Assembly (NCBI RefSeq): GCF_012222305.1
Contig: NZ_CP035730.1
Span: 496,001-560,000 of the forward strand
Direction: 5' to 3'
DNA length: 64,000 nt
Origin: Sulfolobus sp. S-194
GTDB lineage: Archaea > Thermoproteota > Thermoprotei_A > Sulfolobales > Sulfolobaceae
Position numbers and translations under genes: made by a program. Positions 57,513-64,000 of the stretch are shown here, piece after piece. A model generated the notes under the pieces. It had not been told where the DNA came from and searched no databases. It saw only the letters and a list, made by a program, of their open reading frames with translations. Numbering within the stretch: position 1 is the stretch's first letter; every line of letters starts with the position of its first letter.

Positions 57513-59565
57513 ACTCGACACCGTCGATTACGTTGAACGTGACTAAGTCCTTCCGCTTTAACGCCTCTAATACATCATCACCGAACAGTTCAGTCATTTC
57601 CGCGACCGATATTGAGCCGTGTTCTTTGAGGAATTTATACGCCTCAGCAACTCTATTAGTTTCGCCGTCGCCTCTTGACATTCCGCTTCCGTCATTCCCT
57701 GGCATTGCATTTTCTCTATCTCCTCTTCCGTCAGCGTCAGGACGAAATTTGCTATCAACCGCCCCTATCAGTTCGCCCTTCTCGTCACGTACTTCAATAA
57801 CGCCCCCAACATTGTTGACCAACGCCTTAATTTGTCTACCTAACGGTGTTAGATACCATGTAAACGTTTTACCGTCAGCTTTTTCGCTTTCTACTAGTCC
57901 TTTCCTCTCTAAGTTCTTCAGAACGTTTATAGCATATTGCTTAGATACTTTCAGCTTATTCGCGACCTCAGAAGACTTTAGCCCGCTATCGTCCGGTAAC
58001 GCCTCTATGAACTCTACGTCACGTTCTGACAGACCTAAGCCGTTATATAGTAGGTCTAACTGGAAGTTTTCCGAAACGAAACGCCAATCATCTAACGTTG
58101 CCTCAGTCCTTCCACGCATTATAGCCGTTACGATTATCAGATTGCGAGCAACTTCGACAGTGCGGTTTAACGGCTCTCTAGTGTACTCCTTTAGTTTCCT
58201 CATGAAGTTGATTACCGCATTAGTTACCTCTTCCGGTATCTTAGCGTGTGTAGGCCTAGTTAGCAGCCACGTTTTGAAGACCATAACATCAACGGGGTCA
58301 ACACTCGCAACGTTGTTTCGGTTTATAATTGTTTCCCATACCTTGTTTTCCACATTTCGATCGGTCCTCACGTAAACTTTCAACATGCGATTTAAGATTT
58401 GTTCTTTACCGACGTCAATAGTGTCAACGACGGACGTAGTTATCACCGCGGGCTGACCCTCAATGCAACGTTGGTGAGATACTAAGCGTTCGTTGCCGTC
58501 TTCGCCCGTTTCTTTTTCCGTCAGCGTAGTACATACTTTCTCTTCCGTCATCAATTCCCTCAGATAATTGATATTCTGGTTATCAATTTGTTCGATAAAG
58601 AGTATATGACCGTCAAAAGTATCGATAGGCAAATAACCTAAAGCGTTTTGCGTGATACGCGTTGACTGTATAACGATATCATCAGCGAACTTCAGCACGC
58701 TCTTAACTGTTGATGATTTCCCTGTGCCACTACCGCCAACTACCATGACGTGGATACGGCTCATTCCCATAACCCTTTCCATTCTCGACGAAACGACAGA
58801 TAGAAAAGTCAATAATTTTAACCTATCATATCCGACAATTTCCTTAGTCCTTTGTATTATCCAACCGAATGGGTCTTTCTCGATCTCCTCTAGGCGGTCG
58901 GCGTAATTATCGCGGACGTAATCTACTAGTGACACTTCTTCCAGTATCGAGTATTCTTCTCTGAATTCGTTAATTTTAGTCATAATTCTCTTACTCGATA
59001 CATTGTAATGTGTCGCTCTGGCTATTTCTTTTACAGCGTTGATACAGTTGTCGACGCACTCCTTTGCTATGTTGTTATATTTTAATATGAATTTGATTTG
59101 GCGGACGCGGATTACCTTATCACTCATCACAGCCTCTTTGTATTCGCCCGTGTCATAAACGTCAATCGTTACCCTATGCCCGCTATCATCTTCAACTACG
59201 TCACGGTCTATGAGCCTAGCGGAAATTCTATTTTTCTCAGTTTCACGCGACTGAGATTTATTGGAATTGTCAACAGAAACCCCGGGGTATTCCCCCGAAT
59301 CCCCCGTGAATTCGGGGGAAACGGGGGAAACGGGGGATTCACCCCCACTTTTTGTTGATGATTTCACTTTTTCGCGTTTGTCCGCAAATTTTTCAACACG
59401 TTCTTTTTTCTCATCTTCAGCGGAATTTTTACTACGCCCATTCTGGTGACGTTCCCACGCGTCTCTGATTAATTTTTCAATTAACCCCTCAGGAAGGTCT
59501 TTGAGTTTCGTATCCGCGTCTATTTCGTATATTTTTCCATTATACTTAACTTTCATTTTACTCAT
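57496..59565 (-). CDS. MCM-like AAA+ ATPase, probable replication initiator/helicase
   Basis: 689 aa. Residues 1-40 are a small domain, 41-120 a charged, Ser/Pro-rich linker. The AAA+ core follows: GYDRLKLLTFLSVV, Walker A VVGGSGTGKSS (277-285), Walker B ILFIEQID (321-328, EQ in place of DE), a sensor-1-like PAVITTS and an arginine-finger-like ILNRMLKVYVR. The order resembles MCM helicases but similarity is low. A winged-helix (SSEVANKLKVSKQYAINVLKNL) lies near 540 and a second near 660. It overlaps the 5' neighbour by 8 bp. Confidence 0.7.
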   Translation of the reverse strand: MSKMKVKYNGKIYEIDADTKLKDLPEGLIEKLIRDAWERHQNGRSKNSAEDEKKERVEKFADKREKVKSSTKSGGESPVSPVSPEFTGDSGEYPGVSVDNSNKSQSRETEKNRISARLIDRDVVEDDSGHRVTIDVYDTGEYKEAVMSDKVIRVRQIKFILKYNNIAKECVDNCINAVKEIARATHYNVSSKRIMTKINEFREEYSILEEVSLVDYVRDNYADRLEEIEKDPFGWIIQRTKEIVGYDRLKLLTFLSVVSSRMERVMGMSRIHVMVVGGSGTGKSSTVKSVLKFADDIVIQSTRITQNALGYLPIDTFDGHILFIEQIDNQNINYLRELMTEEKVCTTLTEKETGEDGNERLVSHQRCIEGQPAVITTSVVDTIDVGKEQILNRMLKVYVRTDRNVENKVWETIINRNNVASVDPVDVMVFKTWLLTRPTHAKIPEEVTNAVINFMRKLKEYTREPLNRTVEVARNLIIVTAIMRGRTEATLDDWRFVSENFQLDLLYNGLGLSERDVEFIEALPDDSGLKSSEVANKLKVSKQYAINVLKNLERKGLVESEKADGKTFTWYLTPLGRQIKALVNNVGGVIEVRDEKGELIGAVDSKFRPDADGRGDRENAMPGNDGSGMSRGDGETNRVAEAYKFLKEHGSISVAEMTELFGDDVLEALKRKDLVTFNVIDGVEYVIAK
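59292..59346. repeat. C5/G5 tract array inside the MCM-like gene
   Basis: Plus strand: CCCCC at 59292 and 59301, GGGGG at 59314, 59323 and 59332, CCCCC at 59342, at 9-base spacing. The runs can form a long hairpin or a G-quadruplex on either strand. They encode the repeated Ser-Pro-Val segment of the linker. Very unusual in such an AT-rich chromosome. Confidence 0.7.
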
Positions 59566-59950
59566 CTTTCTTCACCTCTTCATTCATGAAGTCTTCAATG
59601 TCGTCCGGGTTTTCGATTATCGCGTACATGCCAAGATAGTAGAGTACCTTATCATATTTCACTTTCTTCTCGCAGACTACACCTATGATTTCGCTATTTT
59701 CTAACGCTTTCATAAAGTCCTCATCATTCTCGACCACACCAGGTAGTAGTAAAGTCCCTTTGCCTTCATCATATTTTTTGCCGTTGAAATCGTTGAATAC
59801 GCCCGCGTAGATTTTGATAGGTACCGCTATGAACCCGCTCTTAGTCTTATGCCAATTTCCTATTGCTTTAAATACAGCCCTCTCCGACGAAATACGTAAA
59901 AAAACACCATTACCTTTATTATTTAGTTTTTTGTAATTGAATTTGGACAT
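59558..59950 (-). CDS. Uncharacterised element protein
   Basis: 130 aa from MSKFNYKK with GGTGA 8 bases before the ATG. NGVFLRISSERAVFKAIGNW and GKGTLLLPGVVENDEDFMKAL look like an ordered alpha/beta domain, and the tail is acidic (DDIEDFMNEEVKKDE). It overlaps the MCM-like gene start by 8 bp, so it is cotranscribed and may be its partner. Not recognised. Confidence 0.65.
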   Translation of the reverse strand: MSKFNYKKLNNKGNGVFLRISSERAVFKAIGNWHKTKSGFIAVPIKIYAGVFNDFNGKKYDEGKGTLLLPGVVENDEDFMKALENSEIIGVVCEKKVKYDKVLYYLGMYAIIENPDDIEDFMNEEVKKDE

Positions 59951-60003
59951 CCTGGTCACCCCTTTTTCTTGATTACGTGACGAGAAATGAAAAAACGGAT
60001 TAT

Positions 60004-60288
60004 TTATGACGATACCTCAACGATTAAGGTAATTTTTTCAATTTTTGACCAATCCATGAGATTTTTCGGAAGACCTATTGCCAGAGTTCCAGCGTTATTT
60101 ATTCTATAAAAACTTTTGAATCCTATGGGAATAATTTCGTTTTCAATTTTTAAATACACATAATATTTCTTACCTTTTTCTATAATTCCACTAAATATTC
60201 TAGGTATGTACGCATAGACTCTCTTCGCGTTTTTTGACACTTTGACTTCTGGTATAATTAAATGCTTGATTACTATTTGCATTTTCAC
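60004..60288 (-). CDS. Small uncharacterised element protein
   Basis: 94 aa, beta-rich (VYAYIPRIFSGIIEKGKKYYVYLKIENEIIPIGF). Related-looking short proteins of archaeal plasmids have this SpoVT/AbrB- or swapped-hairpin-like pattern, but I cannot be sure. It is the first minus-strand gene from the right end and may be a regulator. Confidence 0.55.
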   Translation of the reverse strand: MKMQIVIKHLIIPEVKVSKNAKRVYAYIPRIFSGIIEKGKKYYVYLKIENEIIPIGFKSFYRINNAGTLAIGLPKNLMDWSKIEKITLIVEVSS

Positions 60289-60404
60289 TCATCATAAAAT
60301 GATGTCAGTGGGGCTTATAAATGATGTGCTATTTTTTTATATGTCGAGTGTAAGGAAATAAAGAAACTTTATAAAGTTTTTTAATACTTAAGTAGGGGGG
60401 TTAA

Positions 60405-60457
60405 GCAAAATATGTATATTGCAAAATGCTTTAGGTGCAAAATAACACGTGCAAAAT
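60405..60457. repeat. Four GCAAAAT repeats beside attR
   Basis: GCAAAAT starts at 60405, 60421, 60437 and 60451, spacing 16, 16 and 14; three have T before the G. They lie 28-80 bases inside attR. They may be iterons of the element's origin or arm-type integrase sites, matching those at 55041-55068. Confidence 0.7.
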
Positions 60458-60484
60458 CTCATCTAAAATGCAAGGTTATGTGTT

Positions 60485-60727
<243 letters not shown>

Positions 60728-61327
60728 CGTATTATGGTTGCCATAACGTATTTAAAACTCTAGAAATACATTAATTTTTACTGTAAAATGCGTTGAATTG
60801 AAAGAAGGCATCGGAGATTCCGTTGATTTGTAAAAAATTGAATTTCTAGAATCACTGTATCTGGCAAAAATTCAAACAGAAAATTTGCCCTCTTAGGAAG
60901 TTAGATAAAGGATCAACTTTCATTCTTTGAACCGTAGAAGAAAAAAGTGTAATGAAGAGGAATTGAAAAATACAAGAAGCTAGGAAAAGATTTAGGGAGT
61001 AGGGAGGCTACGGGAGTGGTAACTTATGAAAAAATTTAAAAGATAGTTTAAATACAGTAAAACAATAAAAATTATGTGTAAGGAATTTGACACTTAGAAT
61101 ATATCATAATACTTCTACTAAAATATTTATTTTCTCCATAGAGTTCATAAAGTATAATTTGATATCTTATTTAATATATACTCTTTTTAGAGATATAGGA
61201 TCTAATAATTTGTAGCTATTTAGTGTATTAGTACTCATTCTTTGAGTATTATTAATACTTAACACTCTTAATGCTAATCAAAAATCCTAAGGTAATTTTT
61301 TAAGTTAATTAAATATGTCATGATGTG
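60728..61327. other. Gene-free region
   Basis: About 600 bases. A short frame KYKKLGKDLGSREATGVVTY at about 60968-61030 looks like a piece of a lost coding region. TTTTTTAAGT near 61297 is a TATA box for the small acidic gene. No other feature seen. Confidence 0.45.
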
Positions 61328-61429
61328 GTGAAGGTTTTGGTTTTTGAGGAAGATTGGGAAGAAGAATTTGACGAGTTTGAGGAAGAGGAAGATTGGGAAG
61401 AAGAAGAATTTGAGGAAGAAGAATGGTAA
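61328..61429 (+). CDS. Small highly acidic protein upstream of ABCE1
   Basis: 33 aa from GTG (or a few residues shorter from TTG 61337, before which GGTGA lies five bases). After MKVLVF it is nearly all Glu/Asp with Trp and Phe at intervals (FEEDWEEEFDEFEEEEDW), two rough copies of FEE-DWEEE. Glu codons are nearly all GAA/GAG as in the host. It ends 42 bp before ABCE1 and may share its transcript. It is too short for homology; it could bind a basic surface of a ribosome factor. Confidence 0.6.
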   Translation: MKVLVFEEDWEEEFDEFEEEEDWEEEEFEEEEW

Positions 61430-61471
61430 TAAATTAAAGTTTTTTCTTACTTTTATTTAATAGGTGTCATT

Positions 61472-63283
61472 ATGAGAGTTGCAGTAATTAATTACGATTT
61501 TTGTAAGCCCGATAAATGTAATTTAGAGTGCATTGCTTTCTGTCCTATTAATAGATCGGGTAGTAAAGCTATTGAATTATCTGATTTAGTTAAAGGAAAA
61601 CCGATAATATATGAGGAGACTTGTATTGGATGTGGTATATGTATTAAGAAATGTCCTTTTGAGGCTATAGATATTGTAAATCTTCCAGATGAGTATGGTG
61701 AAGATGTAATACACAGATATAAAATAAATGGTTTTAAGCTTTTCGGAATTGTAACACCAAAAAGAGGTTATATAATAGGAATATTAGGGAAAAATAGTAC
61801 TGGTAAGTCTACTATTCTAAGGATTTTAAGCGGTGAGATTATTCCCAATTTTGGTGATCCTCAAGCTAAATTAACTACTGATGAGGTTTTAGATCATTTT
61901 AAAGGAAAAGAAATATATGATTATTTTTATCAGTTATATAATAAAAAAATAAGAGTAGCACATAAGATACAATATGTAGAATATGCAGCTAAATATCTTA
62001 AAGGTACAGTAAATGAATTATTAAAAAGAGCTGATCAAAGGGGAAAAATAGACGAGGTTAAGGAACTCCTTAATATGAAAAGTTTTTGGGAAAAGGATGT
62101 AAGATATTTAAGTGGTGGTGAATTACAGAAATTACTAATAGCAGCTACATTATTGAAGGACGCTGATATATATCTATTCGATGAGCCTTCGTCTTATCTT
62201 GATATTAGGGAGAGAATAAATATGGCTTATGGAATACGCGAATTAACTAAAAATAAATATGTTTTGGTAGTAGAGCATGATCTGATTGTTCTAGATTATT
62301 TAGCGGATTTAGTAAACATTATATATGGCAAGAGCTCTATTTATGGAAGGGTTTCTAAAACATATAGTAATAGGGTAGGAATTAATAATTTCTTAAGAGG
62401 TTATTTACCAGCTGAAAATATGAAAATAAGACCAGACGAAATAAAGTTCAATTTGAAAGATCTTACAGATTTAGATTTTAATCCACAAGCTTTACAAAAA
62501 GTTATTTGGACAGATATTACAAAGAAATTAGAGAGCTTTTATTTAGAAGTAAAAGGTGGTTATGCAAGAGAAGGAGAAGTAATAGGTATAGTGGGTCCTA
62601 ATGGAATTGGTAAAACGACTTTTATGCGTATTTTAGTAGGTGAAATAAAACCTGATTCTGGCGAGGTCTTAACAGAGGGGCTTACATTAGCATACAAGCC
62701 ACAGAAAATTGTTCCAGATTATGATGGAACTGTTCAACAATACTTAGAAAATGTAAGAAAAGACATATTATCATCTTCCTCCTGGTTCTACGAAGAAGTT
62801 ATAAAAAGATTAAATTTACATAGAATTTTAGAATCATATGTAAAAGATTTAAGTGGTGGTGAATTACAGAAATTACTAATAGCAGCAACTCTTTCCAGAG
62901 AAGCTGATCTTTACGTTTTGGATGAACCTTCCTCTTATCTCGATGTCGAAGAGAGATATATAGTCGCTAAAGCTATAAAGAGAGTTACGAGGGAGAGAAA
63001 AAGCGTTACTTTTATGGTAGATCATGATTTAGCTCTACATGATTATATAGCAGATAGAATAATGGTATTTTCTGGTACTCCTGGGTTTCATGGCATAGGT
63101 AAAACTCCACAAACTCTGAGTAGCGGTATGAATGAATTTCTAAAGGAATTAGGAATAACATTTAGAAGAGATATGGATACTGGAAGACCTAGAGTAAATA
63201 AACCAGGTAGTTATCTAGATAGATTACAAAAGGAAACAGGGGAATACTACTCTTTAAAGGTTGTAAAAGAAGAATCCGCATAA
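61472..63283 (+). CDS. abce1: ABCE1 / RNase L inhibitor ribosome recycling ATPase
   Basis: 603 aa. Two 4Fe-4S clusters at the N-terminus (CKPDKCNLECIAFCP and CIGCGICIKKCPFEAI), then two ABC domains: Walker A GKNSTGKST and GPNGIGKTT, the same LSGGELQKLLIAATL signature in each, and YLFDEPSSYLD / YVLDEPSSYLD. Splits 70S ribosomes after termination in archaea. Full length. Confidence 0.97.
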   Translation: MRVAVINYDFCKPDKCNLECIAFCPINRSGSKAIELSDLVKGKPIIYEETCIGCGICIKKCPFEAIDIVNLPDEYGEDVIHRYKINGFKLFGIVTPKRGYIIGILGKNSTGKSTILRILSGEIIPNFGDPQAKLTTDEVLDHFKGKEIYDYFYQLYNKKIRVAHKIQYVEYAAKYLKGTVNELLKRADQRGKIDEVKELLNMKSFWEKDVRYLSGGELQKLLIAATLLKDADIYLFDEPSSYLDIRERINMAYGIRELTKNKYVLVVEHDLIVLDYLADLVNIIYGKSSIYGRVSKTYSNRVGINNFLRGYLPAENMKIRPDEIKFNLKDLTDLDFNPQALQKVIWTDITKKLESFYLEVKGGYAREGEVIGIVGPNGIGKTTFMRILVGEIKPDSGEVLTEGLTLAYKPQKIVPDYDGTVQQYLENVRKDILSSSSWFYEEVIKRLNLHRILESYVKDLSGGELQKLLIAATLSREADLYVLDEPSSYLDVEERYIVAKAIKRVTRERKSVTFMVDHDLALHDYIADRIMVFSGTPGFHGIGKTPQTLSSGMNEFLKELGITFRRDMDTGRPRVNKPGSYLDRLQKETGEYYSLKVVKEESA

Positions 63284-63315
63284 AGTTTTTATCTGTATAG
63301 AGTAATAAGAAAGTG

Positions 63316-64000
63316 ATGAAAACTACTATAAGTGTAATAAAGGCGGATATAGGAAGTTTAGCCGGGCATCATATAGTTCATCCAGATACTATGGCAGCCG
63401 CTAATAAAGTATTAGCTTCTGCTAAAGAGCAAGGAATAATTTTAGATTACTATATAACTCATGTAGGTGACGATCTTCAACTTATAATGACCCACACTAG
63501 GGGAGAACTGGATACTAGAGTTCATGAAACAGCTTGGAACGCATTTAAAGAAGCTGCAAAAATAGCTAAGGATCTAGGATTATATGCTGCAGGACAAGAT
63601 TTATTATCAGATTCATTTTCAGGTAACGTAAGAGGTTTAGGTCCAGGCGTAGCAGAAATGGAAATTGAAGAGAGAGCATCTGAACCTATAGCTATTTTCA
63701 TGGCTGATAAAACTGAGCCTGGTGCATATAATCTTCCATTATATAAGATATTTGCTGACCCGTTTAATACACCCGGCCTAGTCATTGATCCTACCATGCA
63801 TGGTGGTTTTAAGTTTGAGGTATTAGACGTTTATCAAGGAGAAGCAGTAATGCTTTCTGCACCTCAAGAAATCTATGATTTATTGGCACTCATTGGTACA
63901 CCAGCTAGATATGTTATAAGGAGGATATACAGAAACGAGGATAATTTATTAGCTGCTGTAGTTTCCATAGAAAGATTGAATTTAATAGCTGGAAAATATG
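63316..64000 (+). CDS. fbp: Fructose-1,6-bisphosphate aldolase/phosphatase (cut by window end)
   Basis: 228 codons without stop. KADIGSLAGHHIVHPDTMAA, THVGDDLQLIMTHTRG, AAGQDLLSDSFSGNVRGLGPG and DPTMHGGFKFEVLDVYQGEA are the metal- and substrate-binding segments of the bifunctional gluconeogenic FBPA/P. It is nearly the same as the S. tokodaii enzyme as I remember it. GTTTTTATC about 28 bases before the ATG indicates a leaderless transcript. Confidence 0.96.
   Translation, partial: MKTTISVIKADIGSLAGHHIVHPDTMAAANKVLASAKEQGIILDYYITHVGDDLQLIMTHTRGELDTRVHETAWNAFKEAAKIAKDLGLYAAGQDLLSDSFSGNVRGLGPGVAEMEIEERASEPIAIFMADKTEPGAYNLPLYKIFADPFNTPGLVIDPTMHGGFKFEVLDVYQGEAVMLSAPQEIYDLLALIGTPARYVIRRIYRNEDNLLAAVVSIERLNLIAGKY

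Noticed and set aside
57533-58375. 280-codon plus-strand open frame
   Set aside because: It is antisense to the MCM-like gene, whose motifs and codon pattern are convincing; the Ser/Leu-rich translation is typical of a shadow frame in GC-richer DNA.
60289-60320. C/D box sRNA from two ATGATGT motifs
   Set aside because: The box C consensus ends in A and no D boxes are placed properly.
60405-60457. CRISPR array
   Set aside because: The repeated unit is only 7 bases with 7-9 base gaps; far too short. No CRISPR array was seen anywhere in the window.
60968-61030. Possible transposase piece KYKKLGKDLGSREATGVVTY
   Set aside because: Only about 20 residues, no family match I can name; mentioned within the gene-free region only.

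Overview
The window is from the chromosome of a thermoacidophilic crenarchaeon of the order Sulfolobales, most probably Sulfurisphaera (S. tokodaii or a close relative). The DNA is AT-rich, promoters are TATA/BRE-type often about 26 bases before a leaderless start, tRNA genes carry BHB introns, and RNA polymerase is split into A', A'' and an undivided B. The Ard1, tetraether synthase and FBP aldolase/phosphatase proteins are close to Sulfolobus and S. tokodaii sequences I know. No tool was run, so family calls are motif and order recognition.

Layout. 1-431: possible transposase remnant. 432-9250: tRNA-His, coaBC, ard1, a tightly overlapping five-gene unit of poorly known function (2304-6603, minus), tRNA-iMet (intron), tRNA-Asp, a lone ABC ATPase, a GNAT, a decayed cbiZ and tRNA-Ser. 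9250-10416: gene-poor. 10417-21943: the transcription/translation operon rpoH-rpoB-rpoA1-rpoA2-rpl30e-nusA-rps12 / rps7-tuf-rps10, interrupted by a plus-strand DUF151 nuclease gene. 22000-30346: malic enzyme, aIF5B, ndk, L24e, S28e, upp, gatB, a PRT regulator and the riboflavin gene arfC. 30341-33188: tetraether synthase, thiL, tRNA-Thr (intron). 33220-37784: purine genes purB, two purP paralogues, purA. 37796-48673: FAD protein, siroheme decarboxylase-like fusion, pheA, ilvA, HIT, radA, RNA m5C methyltransferase, CYTH, DUF62, nadM, thioesterase and DUF99.

48651-50160 holds orc1/cdc6 (cdc6-1 type) with a recognisable oriC1: three ORB elements around an AT-rich stretch. tRNA-Ala next to it carries the int(N) scar of an SSV-type element. 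50752-54852 is housekeeping: Elf1-like factor, GGGP synthase, Sec61-beta (58 aa), RNase P RNA, tsr3, an Lrp ligand-domain protein and tiaS.

54946-60526 is an integrated element in tRNA-Arg(TCG), bounded by a 42-bp direct repeat of the tRNA 3' end. It carries an intact tyrosine recombinase, a broken ParB-like gene, a 689-aa MCM-like AAA+ ATPase with G/C-tract DNA inside it, three small unknown genes and GCAAAAT repeats near both ends. Beyond attR lies an int(N) fragment of an older SSV-type element, so two elements used this tRNA in succession. The window ends with a 33-aa acidic protein gene, ABCE1 and the start of FBP aldolase/phosphatase.

Main surprises: three conserved genes (pheA, nadM, tiaS) whose reading frames contain no ATG/GTG/TTG before the conserved N-terminus; two look-alike C/D box sRNA candidates sharing a 14-base core, one overlapping the hit stop and ilvA start; an initiator tRNA with an extra leader-trailer helix; and the MCM-bearing element.
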